A stretch of DNA of 27,153 nucleotides from JBCCTX01 sp964468435 (GTDB lineage Bacteria > Bacteroidota > Bacteroidia > J057): positions 1-27,153 of the forward strand of contig CAYXVE010000063.1 in the NCBI GenBank assembly GCA_964468435.1. Reading direction: 5' to 3'. The position numbers were made by a program, and so were the translations under genes. The notes under the pieces were generated by a model. It saw only the letters and a list, made by a program, of their open reading frames with translations, was not told the DNA's origin and made no database searches. Positions 15,501-24,697 of this stretch are shown piece after piece (position 1 is the first letter of the stretch; each line of letters opens with the position of its first letter).

Positions 15501-18500
15501 TCCCAAACATTTGATTCGTTATCTACCATGACACTGTAAGTCAGCTCCTCTCCCTGGCATACCGTATCTAGCACGGGTTCAGGCTGCATAGTAATCTGTG
15601 GTGCATCGATCACGATCAGCGTACGAGAAAGTGTATCACCTACACATTCCTCTTCCTGCTCATCCAATATTTCATTTTGATTAGCATCCGGAAAGTTGAC
15701 AGCGGATAAGCTGAATGTATTCACATTTTCCATGGTTATAGGCTCGCCGATCAGAGTATCTCCAGCAGCTACATATTCAATCTCGTCGATCCCCAGCGTA
15801 GCATCTACCAGCATATCTGTACTATCAGAGAGATTGATAAACAAATTACTGACAACATCTCCCACGCATACAACTACTGTATCTTGGTTAACCACTTCTC
15901 CATTGACCATAAAAGCCAGATCGTATGCCGGAGCCTTGGGCCAAATTATGAATTCGTAATTTACCTCGGGTGATTCACAATCAGGCTTATCCATTAAGAC
16001 AGCTTTTACGCGGTATCTCATTCTGACCGGTTTGCTAGTAGTATTGACCAGTACCTGAGAAAACGTAGATTGCAGAGTATCTCCGAGTTTCAATGAATCC
16101 CCTTCCTGGATCATCAACGGTCCGTAACCTTGCCCAGGAGACAGTGGGTTATTGAAAGGATCCTCGTCCACATCATGGCGAATACTGGTAATCTCTAAAT
16201 AATAATCTTCTCCTAATACGAGGCTCTCATCTTGTGTAGCAAAATCTATATTGAGGATATCTCCACTACATAGTGAATCTGATTCCACTTGATTTACGAG
16301 GTAAGGCAATGGAGTAACGGAAACACTACATTCAATGGTATCACTCTCGCAAGACTCTTCGAAAGGTTCCAATATACCATTACGGTTGGCATCTGTAAAC
16401 AGATACAATTTAATATTTCGAGTACCGCCGTTTTTCGCTATCTGCTCTTGGTTGAAGAAGTATTCCTCAATCTCTCCATTCAAATGCATACCTCCATCTA
16501 CTTCACCTCCCTCAACACTGTAGACGCCATCTGTCTTTAATTCATCAGCCAAGAAAAATACGTCTGCAGTATCTTCAATTTCGTATTTAACCAATAACCA
16601 AGGGTCTCCGTTATTCACAATAATCTTTGTCACAGTATCGGTCTCACATACCATGATATCGGTAGACTCTAAGGTATCTCCATTTACGACCCATGAAATG
16701 TCAGAAGATGGTAATTCTGGTATTACCAGTACTTCTACATCGATAGTGGGTGAAATACATTCTGGAGAATCAATCAACTTTGCCTGGACCCGATAGGTCA
16801 GTCTCACTGGGCCAGCCGTTGCATTTGTCAACGTCTGAGTAAGCGGAGATGTCAACGTATCACCGATAATCAGACTATCACCTGAGGCTACCATAAGCGG
16901 TCCATATCCTTGTCCCACAGAATCAGCTAGCGGACTTACATCGCTATCATAAAATACGTCAACGATTTCGATCACATAATCCTCACCTGCTACCAATTCT
17001 CCATCTTCAGTTGTTACCTCGATGCTAATCGGCTCTTCGTGACACACAGTATCCAATTCAACTTCCGTAAGATAAGGCAATGGCGTCACTTCTACCGTAC
17101 AAGTTACCGTATCGCCTGGACAAGCCTCTTCGTAGGGGTCAAGAACTCCATTTTTATTTTCATCTACAAAGAAAGCTATCTCAATATAGCGTTTACCTTC
17201 ATTTTTGGCAATTAATTCCGAATAGAACTGGGGATTGATACCATTATCAGCATAATGCTCTTGGTCCAGATCCCCTTGCAATCCCAGATCATCGTTGAGT
17301 CCTTCACCAGGCAGTATTAATATATTTTCATATTGAGGGTCAATACCGACTTCAAATATATCCATAGTGTCGTTGATGACATACTTACCCAGCATATTGG
17401 GGATGCCTTCATTGAGCACTATCTTCTGGACCGTGTCGGTTTCACACACCTTGATATCTGCATCCCGGATTGTATCTCCATTGACTACCCAAAATACATC
17501 TGTTTCAGCCGGTTCAGGCAATACCACCACACTTACTAATCTGGCAGGTCTAGAAGTACACGCTGGTGCAACGGCAAGCTGTGTCTCTACAAAAAACGAT
17601 AGTCGGATCGCCTTGTCGGTAGGGTTGGTCAATGCCACCTTTAAGCCGTCTGTAACGGTATCTCCCACGACAATCATCGTATCGGGTACAATAGCTCCGT
17701 ATCCATCCTCAGTCCCTTCATTTTTATTAAAGGGAGGCAGTGTATCATTTCTGATCACCCAAACCCTAAATTCGTATTCGCCGTCCTCTAGTTCGCTCAA
17801 CACATCCGGGAGATCAAAGGTAACATCCAAGGTGTCTCCACTACAAATGGTATCCAGGAAGGCAGTAGGATTCAAAAAATTCACATCAGGGCGTACGGGT
17901 AGGGGTGCGACAAATACACTAATCTGCTCTACCGCCCCATCGCAGTCCTCAAAACCATCCCCCAATTGATCGGTCTTCACACTATAGATCAGCTCGACCA
18001 CTTCAGCAGAATTGTTGACGGGTTCATCGTAAAGTTGCGGTTCATCAACCTCTTCGCCTTCCAGTATCTGACCGACTTCGAGTAAGCCTTCCACAGGTCC
18101 GTAGCCATCCAGGGTATCCCCTTCAGCTGTAATGTGCTGAATATTATCTAGCAAAAACTGGAAATCGGTACCTTCTTCTCCTGCATCATCAGAAGTACTT
18201 AACGAAACGGCTAATCCCTCCTCACTACAAATCGTATCACCCGCTGCATTAGGGTTGGTGAATGATGGCGTTACAGGAAAATTTATACATCCACTGAATT
18301 CGATGTCAAATGCTACTTCAAGGTCATCAGTATTCTCGATAGACATACAACGACTATCATCGGAAGAAAGAAAAGAATCATCGGCATCCCAGCCATATAT
18401 TTTAAATACCACTGAATCTGTAAGACCCACAAAGACATTAGACGCTGTAAGATCAATGGTAAACTCTGTTGAACCCAACCCGAGGTCATCTGTATCCAGC

Positions 18501-19003
18501 AAGTTTGTAGTTCCAGTAAGATCCGTACGAACGTTGATGTTTGTCGGGCCACGAGTAAATCTGTATATGTGGAATTTAAATTCCGAAAGATTCACCACTA
18601 CTCCATCAGCGAACCTAAGTACTACTTCAAAGTAATCATTTTCATCCAGTTCAGTAGCAGTTGTGAATGCACATCCCATGTAGCTGTCGGGTGCAAACCC
18701 ATTGAGAAGTGCCCCCCAAGTATTCTGGAGACCAGGCCCTCTACGGATAATAGCATCTGCTTCGTCCGCTCCAGTGAGAATACCTGGAGCTACCACATCA
18801 TCTGCGTCAAACACTACAAATTCTTCCCCCCCATTGTTACCTTCCAGACTGAGCTGAACAATGGTTTCCTGGGCAGAAAGCGGGAACCAAATACCCACGA
18901 GCAAGATCCATAAAGAAATCCAGTTACGCAGAACATCCCACCAGGATCTTGTGGTGAGATGACTACTCTTGAGCTGGATTAAGCTTGTAAATTTGTTAAT
19001 CAT
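12587..19003 (-). CDS. Giant secreted multi-Ig-like protein with T9SS type A sorting domain
   Basis: 2138 residues. A long N-region precedes the signal-peptide core (about 27-42; cleavage near LSAQ-ET). Residues 46-240 are a beta module of unknown type. From about 370 to 1135 there is a composite repeat of about 260-266 residues in three copies: VCETDTV at 519 and 785 with VCVGDVV at 1045; GYGAIV at 434 and GQGYGPLM at 697 and 957. Ig/PKD-like domains follow, each opening with a CxGDSV-type strand (about 1133-1230, 1231-1320, 1321-1410, 1526-1620). A 1750-1955 module contains GAGDG-unlike, Asp/Gly-rich strands of unknown function. A fibronectin-III-like domain (about 1956-2050) and a C-terminal type A sorting domain (2058-2138; YLVYPNPTEDGTFNI, later SGTYFLRI) end it. 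The sorting domain predicts outer-membrane translocation by T9SS and cell-surface anchoring or release; an adhesin or structural role is inferred. No enzyme domain is seen. Monocistronic. Confidence 0.9.
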   Translation of the reverse strand: MINKFTSLIQLKSSHLTTRSWWDVLRNWISLWILLVGIWFPLSAQETIVQLSLEGNNGGEEFVVFDADDVVAPGILTGADEADAIIRRGPGLQNTWGALLNGFAPDSYMGCAFTTATELDENDYFEVVLRFADGVVVNLSEFKFHIYRFTRGPTNINVRTDLTGTTNLLDTDDLGLGSTEFTIDLTASNVFVGLTDSVVFKIYGWDADDSFLSSDDSRCMSIENTDDLEVAFDIEFSGCINFPVTPSFTNPNAAGDTICSEEGLAVSLSTSDDAGEEGTDFQFLLDNIQHITAEGDTLDGYGPVEGLLEVGQILEGEEVDEPQLYDEPVNNSAEVVELIYSVKTDQLGDGFEDCDGAVEQISVFVAPLPVRPDVNFLNPTAFLDTICSGDTLDVTFDLPDVLSELEDGEYEFRVWVIRNDTLPPFNKNEGTEDGYGAIVPDTMIVVGDTVTDGLKVALTNPTDKAIRLSFFVETQLAVAPACTSRPARLVSVVVLPEPAETDVFWVVNGDTIRDADIKVCETDTVQKIVLNEGIPNMLGKYVINDTMDIFEVGIDPQYENILILPGEGLNDDLGLQGDLDQEHYADNGINPQFYSELIAKNEGKRYIEIAFFVDENKNGVLDPYEEACPGDTVTCTVEVTPLPYLTEVELDTVCHEEPISIEVTTEDGELVAGEDYVIEIVDVFYDSDVSPLADSVGQGYGPLMVASGDSLIIGDTLTSPLTQTLTNATAGPVRLTYRVQAKLIDSPECISPTIDVEVLVIPELPSSDISWVVNGDTLESTDIMVCETDTVTKIIVNNGDPWLLVKYEIEDTADVFFLADELKTDGVYSVEGGEVDGGMHLNGEIEEYFFNQEQIAKNGGTRNIKLYLFTDANRNGILEPFEESCESDTIECSVSVTPLPYLVNQVESDSLCSGDILNIDFATQDESLVLGEDYYLEITSIRHDVDEDPFNNPLSPGQGYGPLMIQEGDSLKLGDTLQSTFSQVLVNTTSKPVRMRYRVKAVLMDKPDCESPEVNYEFIIWPKAPAYDLAFMVNGEVVNQDTVVVCVGDVVSNLFINLSDSTDMLVDATLGIDEIEYVAAGDTLIGEPITMENVNTFSLSAVNFPDANQNEILDEQEEECVGDTLSRTLIVIDAPQITMQPEPVLDTVCQGEELTYSVMVDNESNVWEGTWQCFSPGEKDFEDLEGETETTLNVIVGDPDKFDGAKFRFAAYNQCDTVYSDEVEVILRDRPTFIKLPTDFIACKGDSVELTVRATSTDTLICQIEQNGVFRTDKTVNAIEPKAIEKTFKFEIDTTIRLRFIAANECVRDTGDVLTITVPDSVKITHQPGDYATCQGDSVSFLVGVIAENGGEWQYWNETTWESTEVSDTILTYLDVMGEMDGRMFRYCAYNECDTVYSDTVTLSVDTACDLSITDPCNCLANESEPGAGDGQFSETFEITGPEGLIIVIGAGSEGLYDKDSDQPPMAATPLSVGDTIPETAPGVYTLEIRALNNEEYTLNVAINDTNTIIPDLTVTKACGYETPIVSLQPSDTLVCVGDTVTFTTYVSMADSISIQTKMVEDDHFVEVKGVGGLEGNDSTETYTINSVLAGQDKMMVRVVAYNCGTAISDSSVLNVLNVSAGTLIPATITCMDTALDLFAVTGDTPIVPDGFDTVYVLTSTDSLVIEATNDHPFFTVSDTGTYRIHTLIAELDDTDSDNYLNLGVVEPGVTLATEVLSIIAANNICADLDAAGALFEVERCNTIGECDNVTITCELYDWDADDKGASPYNHALYFYESLINGHKGDDSLANRFTLDGVGQVLIKNDTAIVTGTTSSKLDTTAKLDMMLVLTNPRNWMHFSNDGGSWLAQRPDAVAVAEHEYPNWTYWIIDTTSRVVGMGSLAGTYLNLTHAPADSSKAMQQGKGANDKDGDIGLAGWFSYEGNVVYNGDTTYINSQGDLNSDYGKCDTICDLPIVGPIVTGFSVQAVSNDAVQISWGTLTEGNSGYVVVERSIDGQIYEQVAVMEGDDAAFNPENHMMTDVQDQPEGTFFYRLKVVKPDGTYIYTNVVEVSMGGLSKNTYLVYPNPTEDGTFNIRVVNPKSGPHYYEIYDLDGRRLIRDELNVYRTQVDVSRLTSGTYFLRIIDPEGEEFSQRMAVKP

Positions 19004-19078
19004 TGAGTTTAATTTAATTTAAATAATTAGCGTTTCTGATTATCAGCCATCGTGACTGTCTACATCTAAATAGAACGT

Positions 19079-19100
19079 GATGAATAAATCTTCATTCATC
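19079..19100 (-). promoter_or_regulatory. 5'-leader hairpin of the giant gene
   Basis: GATGAAT (19079-19085) and ATTCATC (19094-19100) form a perfect 7-bp stem with an 8-nt loop. It lies in the presumed 5' untranslated region, about 76 nt before the start codon. It may affect mRNA stability or translation; no riboswitch class is recognised. Confidence 0.25.
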
Positions 19101-19139
19101 AGAGATACTGTGCTAATTATTAACCCCAATTCAGCAGTA

Positions 19140-19147
19140 CAAAGGTA
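19140..19147 (-). promoter_or_regulatory. Candidate -7 element for the giant gene
   Basis: On the minus strand this reads TACCTTTG, an exact match to the Bacteroidota -7 consensus TAnnTTTG. It would give a leader of roughly 130 nt. No TTG or TTTG is found at the -33 spacing; the upstream DNA is simply AT-rich. Confidence 0.4.
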
Positions 19148-19735
19148 AGAATATAATTACTTTATATTTAGTAATATATATTTGCAGTACAATAATACTC
19201 ATTATTTTAAAATCTGCAAAATATTATTTATGTATAAACTGACTCGTTGAATAGCCCCTCTTAATCTAAAAAATCCATTTAATTAGCTGTAAGTGTACTT
19301 CTAGTGGTATACCCATCATATATTTTCACCATGAAAAAAATGAATCTTCTACTATTTTTTATAAAAATTACACATTCCATCTATACATCATCCTAATTTT
19401 GTATATGTAAGATACATTCAAATTGATACAAGATTAATCCTTTCATTTTCCCCTATCCCTAAAACATATCACTTCAGTTACAACAGTAAAAGAATCAAGT
19501 TCTTCAAGGGGAAAAGAGCAATGGGGTTTAGCAGCTTTTTTTCACCTACATCAACCTCATAAAAAATACTTCTACCCAGTTCCTGCAGGCCACCTTTATC
19601 GCATTTGTTGGACGATATATCTATACAGCGATGTGATAAGAAAATTTGGTATTGGGAAAGGGTAAAATCATTATATTAAGACATTGTACCACTGATAGGC
19701 GACTAAACCCATGACTGCTGTTCGTGGTATACTGA
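19148..19735. other. Gene-poor AT-rich intergenic region
   Basis: No gene is supported. A TAATTTTG (19394-19401) matches the plus-strand -7 consensus but has no -33 partner. A 21-codon frame at 19331-19396 begins MKKMNLLLFFIKI, like the start of a signal peptide, and stops at once; it may be the remnant of a lost exported protein or chance. Between about 19440 and 19735 no homology to the following enolase-superfamily remnant is recognised, so its 5' part has been lost rather than merely frameshifted. Confidence 0.5.
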
Positions 19736-20222
19736 GCGAAGTTTATAGAGGATATTCTGCTACAGGATAATATACAAGCCTATGCAACACTAGCGCGAGA
19801 AACTCCCATCTCACTCGTAATCAGTGAACGCCTTGACACGCGCTTTGATTTTAGAGAAGTGTTTGAATCCAAGGCTGGTGATATTGCCATATATGATCTC
19901 ACCTGTTGCGGAGGTATCTCCGAAGGCAAAAAAATCTCTCACATGGCCAATACTTACTACATCCCCACCATGATGCACACAGCCGGCGGTCCGATTCTCT
20001 GGTATGCCTCAACGCATCTGGCTGCAGCGATTACTAACCTCTTCTATGTAGAGAGCGTCTATCAAAACTGGCACGACCGCTATCCATATTTCTTTAAAAA
20101 ATGTCCCTCGAGTCGTTGAAGGGACGGTTAGACCTCCAGAAGAACCTGGATTAGGCCTGAAGTTTAAGCCGGGATTGTTTGAACGAGAGGAGGTGCAAGT
20201 AGAAGTGGTTGCAGAGGAGTGA
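19736..20222 (+). pseudogene. Enolase-superfamily (mandelate racemase/muconate lactonizing type) pseudogene, 3' part only
   Basis: From about 19742 the frame reads FIEDILLQDNIQAYATLARE, then ISLVISERLDTRFDFRE, DIAIYDLTCCGGISEGKKIS and IPTMMHTAGGPILWYASTHL. These are the C-terminal barrel strands of a mandelate racemase/muconate lactonizing enzyme-type acid-sugar dehydratase, including a metal-ligand Glu (SER) and the region of the catalytic His (MHTAGGP). An in-frame TGA at 19733 precedes it and the N-terminal half, with the capping domain and first metal ligands, is absent. At 20096-20101 a run of six A shifts the frame. The next frame continues VVEGTVRPPEEPGLGLKFKP to a TGA at 20220-20222, the expected family tail. 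It is therefore truncated at 5' and frameshifted near 3', and non-functional. Confidence 0.8.
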
Positions 20223-20463
20223 AATATTTACATCTTAAACTTTTATTATCCTGTAAAGCATTTTTTATCTCTGAAGGCATTAATACAACACCTTAATTTA
20301 CTCTGCAAAACCGTTCATTCTTTTTCTCTCTCACTTCCTAATCAGACATCAATACAAGATCAAAATAACAGCTCTAGAAACGAGCAAAATAAACCTTGAA
20401 TTTACTTATCACCACCACATTTTGTAAATTGCGTATTCAAAGAGAACTTTAGTATATGCGCAT

Positions 20464-23400
20464 ATGATCATCCTGGAAGAAATTGAGGCATTTCTAAAAA
20501 AACATAAACGTTCCCGGATATACAAACGGGGAGAAACTCTGTGTCATGAGGGATATGTAGAAATTATTGAACTGGATGAAGAAGGTTCAAATGTACATTG
20601 TGAAGTTATAAGCCAATCGGGCTATCCTGATGTTTATCACGTAAAACTACGTTGTCTCGATGATCGCAAAAATGTTTTGACCAGTTGTACCTGTCCCTTT
20701 GACGGTCCTGTATGTAAGCACGCCATCGCATCATTGCTCGAAGTAACATATGTATTGGAAGATAATGGTTTTGTGTTGGAAGAGGATTCACTTCGGGATA
20801 TCTTAACGAAAACTACAAAAACCCCCGTAAAGTCGGCACCTGATAGCCCCAAAACATCATCTATTCCATGTATGAATGAGCTGTCTCAAGAGGAACTCAA
20901 GAAGCTTGCTGGTTTACATACCCAGGAGATGATGTACGGATTTTTATACAACCGACCGGAAATTACTCATTACAAACTTTCAGCTTCTACACTCGAAGCC
21001 AGAGTGATACACCAGAATCAGGCGTACTCCATACAGATTGAAATGACTGAGCATGACCAACTCATATGCACCTGCAATTGTGGTCAGCGAAAAAACAAGA
21101 TCTGTTTTCACGCATATGTCATGCTGATTAATCTGTCCCAACAATATCACTGTCAACCTGATGTCGTGTTTCCGCTCAGGAATCATAAAAATCTCCTTTC
21201 TGAAAAACTTAAGGAGTATGGTTATAAATGGAAAGATAACTGGCAGGAATTATTTGAAGTTGAACTAGATTATCCTACACTACATCTCTATCCCAAGGAT
21301 CCCGGCCTTTCCAAAATAGCGAAGTTTGCCAACTGGAGAGCAGAAATACAGACCTATGTAAAACCTTTCGATCAAATTGAAGAACAGCAATTTAAACTAC
21401 CAGATAATCAAAAAAAATATGCCATCCTCTGGGAAATGGTATATGGTCCATATAATATACCTGGATTGCATCTGATACATGGTAAACGCAAGAAAAATGG
21501 AGACATTGGCGCCCCCATTCGCAAATTAGATAACAAAAGCTTACAGAATACCCAAAGCCTCCCTATTGATAGGAAAATGCAGTTGGAAAGACTCTCAAAT
21601 GTCAAGCCCAGTATATATCTGGGAACATTCGATAGCTTTTATACACCCAATCTAAATCCAAAACAATATAAACTGGCTGTCAGAAGTATACATAAGCAAC
21701 TACTCCGGATATATCCTTCTTTGCTTCATGAAGATCATTATCTGATAGAGGTAGATAGTCCCAGAGATACCGTAGCAGTCCGCGACATAACCAGGATCTA
21801 TCCACAGGAAGAGTATCCTACCCTGGCATTCGAATTCCGTAAGTCAACCAAGCACTACTTACTCAAACCCTTCCTGGTTATCGATGATTCCTGGCACCCG
21901 ATTCAGGATGTTAATTTCCTAAATTTTGGGATTTTTTCGATTGAAGATCGGATATATCTATTGAAATTGGATGATGCAGATACAGCCCTTTTCTTTAAAG
22001 TCAAGCAAACTTACCGGATCAGGCACGAAGATCTAGCGGATTTTAGCAGGGATTTTCTTATGCCGCTGGCTGAAAAATATACCGTCCAGTCCATTGGCCA
22101 TCATTTTGAACTCCGGAAAAGTATCGCCAACATTCAAAAAAAAGTATACCTCCGGGAAGTTGAAGACTATCTCCTGCTTATCCCTGCATTTGAATATACT
22201 GATGAAAACGGCAATAGCCGTGAGGTAAAGCTCAACGGAGAATCTAAATTGATCTTTCAGGCGGAAGGGATGGATCAGCCTGTATCAATCGATCGAGCTA
22301 CAGACCAAGAAGAACATTCCTGGAACTTTTTTAGGAATTTACATCCGTCATTTGAATATTCCAAAGAATACTATTTTGCATTGCCCATTGATCAGGTACT
22401 GGAAAAAAACTGGTTTTTCAAGACTTTTGAGCAGATCATGCGAGCAGGATATGAAGTAATGGGGCTCAAAGCCCTCAATAAAATCAAGTATAATCCTTTT
22501 CGTCCAGTGATGCAAATACGTGCAAGTAGTGGTACCGATTGGTTTGACCTCCAAATGGATGTATCGTTTGGAGATCAGAAAGTCAAACTGACTGACATAC
22601 GCAAAGCAATCATGAACCGGCAGAGCTTTGTTAAACTCGGCGATGGTTCACTAGGAATGCTACCCGAAGATTGGCTGAAAAAGTATAGTTCGATATTGAA
22701 AATGGGAAAGGTCTCGAAGAACAACCTGAAGGTCTCACTATTTCAAGTAGGCTTAATGGAAGATTGGGCAGATGAGGTGGAAAACCCCGAGTCAGTAAAA
22801 GAAATTTTGCAAAAACGCAAACGGCTGAGGGAATTTCGGAAAATCAAGGATATCGAACTGCCTGTGGGATTAAAAGCTACGCTGAGAAATTATCAGAAAG
22901 AAGGTTATAACTGGCTGAATTTCCTGGATGAATTTAGTTGGGGAGGTTGTCTGGCTGATGATATGGGACTAGGGAAAACTTTGCAGGTTCTGTGTTTTCT
23001 CATGAAGGTATCACAAGAACATCCAGGCTCGACACATCTGATCGTAGTGCCTCGTTCGCTCGTATTCAACTGGGTTGGGGAAATAGAAAAATTCAGTACA
23101 GGACTATGTGTACTATGCCATACCGGATCAGAACGTATCAAATCCAGCGATCACTTCTCAACATATGATCTGATCATTACCACCTATGGATTAGTGCGTT
23201 CGGATATTGATTGGCTGAAAGAGTATGTATTTGGATATGTGGTACTCGATGAATCTCAAGCCATCAAAAACCCCTTAACTCAGGCTGCAAAAGCTGTGAA
23301 AATGCTCAAATCCCGCAACAGGCTGGTGATGACCGGTACACCCGTGGAAAACAACACTTTTGATCTCTATTCGCAGATGGATTTTCTCAACCCAGGTATG

Positions 23401-24270
23401 CTGGGAAGCATTGAAACCTTTCGTACGCAATTTGCTAATCCCATTGATAAGGACCGTGACGAGAAAGCTGCTGCAGATTTGCGGAAGCTGGTTTATCCAT
23501 TTATCCTCTCCCGTAAAAAACAGGAGGTAGCCAAAGAACTGCCCGAAAAAACAGAAATCATCCTGTACTGCAACATGTCAAAAGCCCAGCGCAAGGTGTA
23601 TGATTATTACAAAGACACCTACCGGGATCTGATCACAGAAAAAATTGAGCAGGAAGGAATGAATAAAGCAGGGATCTACATCCTGCAAGGTCTCTCCAGA
23701 TTACGACAGATCTGTAACTCACCCCAGCTACTTCCTGCAGATGAGGGAGAGTTTACGCAGGACTCTGCGAAGCTGGAGGTGTTGATGGAACATCTGGACG
23801 AAATTTTTGCTGAAGGACATAAAGTTCTCGTATTTTCCTTTTTTACAGGTATGCTGGATCTCATAGGCAGGGAATTAACTGAGCGAAGTATTGAATATGT
23901 TTTACTGACCGGACAGAGCCAGAACCGGGAAAAATTGGTGTCAGCATTCAAAGAGAGTAACCACAAAAAAGCCTTTCTGATCAGCCTGAAGGCTGGAGGT
24001 TTTGGTCTGAATCTTACGGAAGCAAGCTATGTATTTCTGGTAGACCCCTGGTGGAATCCGGCTGTTGAGCAGCAGGCAATTGACCGCACACATCGCATCG
24101 GACAGACAAGGCAGGTATTTGCCTACAAGATGATTTGTCTGGATACCATAGAAGAGAAGATTCTGAATGTACAAGACAAAAAGCTGGCTATTTCCCAGGA
24201 TATCATCCATACAGAAACAGGGTATATCAAAAAACTAACACCTGATGATGTAAGAGACCTCTTTCAGTAG
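20464..24270 (+). CDS. SNF2/HepA-family ATPase with two SWIM zinc fingers
   Basis: 1268 residues. An N-terminal SWIM finger (C75, C77, C84, H86 in CTCPFDGPVCKH) is followed by a second CxC...CxH set (C202, C204, C214, H216). A long middle region (about 240-790) has no recognised motif except resemblance to the bacterial SNF2-associated region. The ATPase core has Walker A ADDMGLGKT (831-839), the Walker B box as DESQ (929-932), TGTPVENN (957-964), the helicase C half with FLISLKAGGFGLNLTEAS (1171-1188), and motif VI IDRTHRIGQ (1206-1214). Family members are double-strand DNA translocases that remodel protein-DNA complexes, and the SWIM fingers may bind DNA or protein. DESQ replaces the DEAH/DEGH common in eukaryotic SNF2 but is seen in bacterial members. 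Standalone gene with about 240 bp upstream after the enolase remnant. No methylase or phospholipase-D gene accompanies it, so it is not part of a DISARM-type locus. Confidence 0.92.
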   Translation: MIILEEIEAFLKKHKRSRIYKRGETLCHEGYVEIIELDEEGSNVHCEVISQSGYPDVYHVKLRCLDDRKNVLTSCTCPFDGPVCKHAIASLLEVTYVLEDNGFVLEEDSLRDILTKTTKTPVKSAPDSPKTSSIPCMNELSQEELKKLAGLHTQEMMYGFLYNRPEITHYKLSASTLEARVIHQNQAYSIQIEMTEHDQLICTCNCGQRKNKICFHAYVMLINLSQQYHCQPDVVFPLRNHKNLLSEKLKEYGYKWKDNWQELFEVELDYPTLHLYPKDPGLSKIAKFANWRAEIQTYVKPFDQIEEQQFKLPDNQKKYAILWEMVYGPYNIPGLHLIHGKRKKNGDIGAPIRKLDNKSLQNTQSLPIDRKMQLERLSNVKPSIYLGTFDSFYTPNLNPKQYKLAVRSIHKQLLRIYPSLLHEDHYLIEVDSPRDTVAVRDITRIYPQEEYPTLAFEFRKSTKHYLLKPFLVIDDSWHPIQDVNFLNFGIFSIEDRIYLLKLDDADTALFFKVKQTYRIRHEDLADFSRDFLMPLAEKYTVQSIGHHFELRKSIANIQKKVYLREVEDYLLLIPAFEYTDENGNSREVKLNGESKLIFQAEGMDQPVSIDRATDQEEHSWNFFRNLHPSFEYSKEYYFALPIDQVLEKNWFFKTFEQIMRAGYEVMGLKALNKIKYNPFRPVMQIRASSGTDWFDLQMDVSFGDQKVKLTDIRKAIMNRQSFVKLGDGSLGMLPEDWLKKYSSILKMGKVSKNNLKVSLFQVGLMEDWADEVENPESVKEILQKRKRLREFRKIKDIELPVGLKATLRNYQKEGYNWLNFLDEFSWGGCLADDMGLGKTLQVLCFLMKVSQEHPGSTHLIVVPRSLVFNWVGEIEKFSTGLCVLCHTGSERIKSSDHFSTYDLIITTYGLVRSDIDWLKEYVFGYVVLDESQAIKNPLTQAAKAVKMLKSRNRLVMTGTPVENNTFDLYSQMDFLNPGMLGSIETFRTQFANPIDKDRDEKAAADLRKLVYPFILSRKKQEVAKELPEKTEIILYCNMSKAQRKVYDYYKDTYRDLITEKIEQEGMNKAGIYILQGLSRLRQICNSPQLLPADEGEFTQDSAKLEVLMEHLDEIFAEGHKVLVFSFFTGMLDLIGRELTERSIEYVLLTGQSQNREKLVSAFKESNHKKAFLISLKAGGFGLNLTEASYVFLVDPWWNPAVEQQAIDRTHRIGQTRQVFAYKMICLDTIEEKILNVQDKKLAISQDIIHTETGYIKKLTPDDVRDLFQ

Positions 24271-24583
24271 TCTCACAGTGCACTGATTTTGGACTTTACT
24301 TTAAATTTAGCAGTTTATAAACTAGAAAATAATGCATTTTAAATGTCTAAAAGACCAGAAATTCCTGACGATATCTTCTACGGTTCGAGCTGTGATAGTC
24401 TTTAATATCATAACAAAAGTCGCATCGTGATACACAAAAAGATGCAACGCGTATAGTATGTCTTTAAAAGGATTTATGATACACCTAATTTTAATGGCAG
24501 GAAATTAACCCGAAACTAAATAACACAACCAATTGATTGTAAGTCATCTACGTTATAGAATCTTCATTTGTGTCAACTTGCAA
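24271..24583. other. Intergenic region between the SNF2 gene and tRNA-fMet terminator
   Basis: No gene is supported. CAGTGCACTG (24276-24285), followed by ATTTT, lies just after the SNF2 stop and could be a weak terminator, but its palindrome leaves almost no loop. The rest is AT-rich without repeats I can name. Confidence 0.4.
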
Positions 24584-24615
24584 CAAATAAAAAAGCGCTG
24601 ATAATAAGCGCTTTT
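24584..24615 (-). terminator. Intrinsic terminator of tRNA-fMet
   Basis: On the minus strand AAAAGCGCT (complement of 24607-24615) pairs with AGCGCTTTT (complement of 24591-24599). The stem is 9 bp with a 7-nt loop and runs into a TTTTTTATTT tract. It begins about 10 nt after the tRNA 3' end. Confidence 0.85.
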
Positions 24616-24624
24616 CAAAAGTTG

Positions 24625-24697
<73 letters not shown>

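Noticed and set aside
13109..18913. Many plus-strand ORFs of 60-200 codons
   Set aside because: All are antisense to the single 2138-codon minus-strand frame, which has domain structure, signal peptide, sorting tail and terminator. They are compositional shadows.
20464..24270. DISARM- or other defence-island role for the SNF2 gene
   Set aside because: No methylase, phospholipase-D, DUF1998 or nuclease gene is adjacent; neighbours are a pseudogene and tRNA-fMet.
24276..24285. CAGTGCACTG palindrome as SNF2 terminator
   Set aside because: A perfect 10-bp palindrome leaves no workable loop and only four T follow; not strong enough to call.
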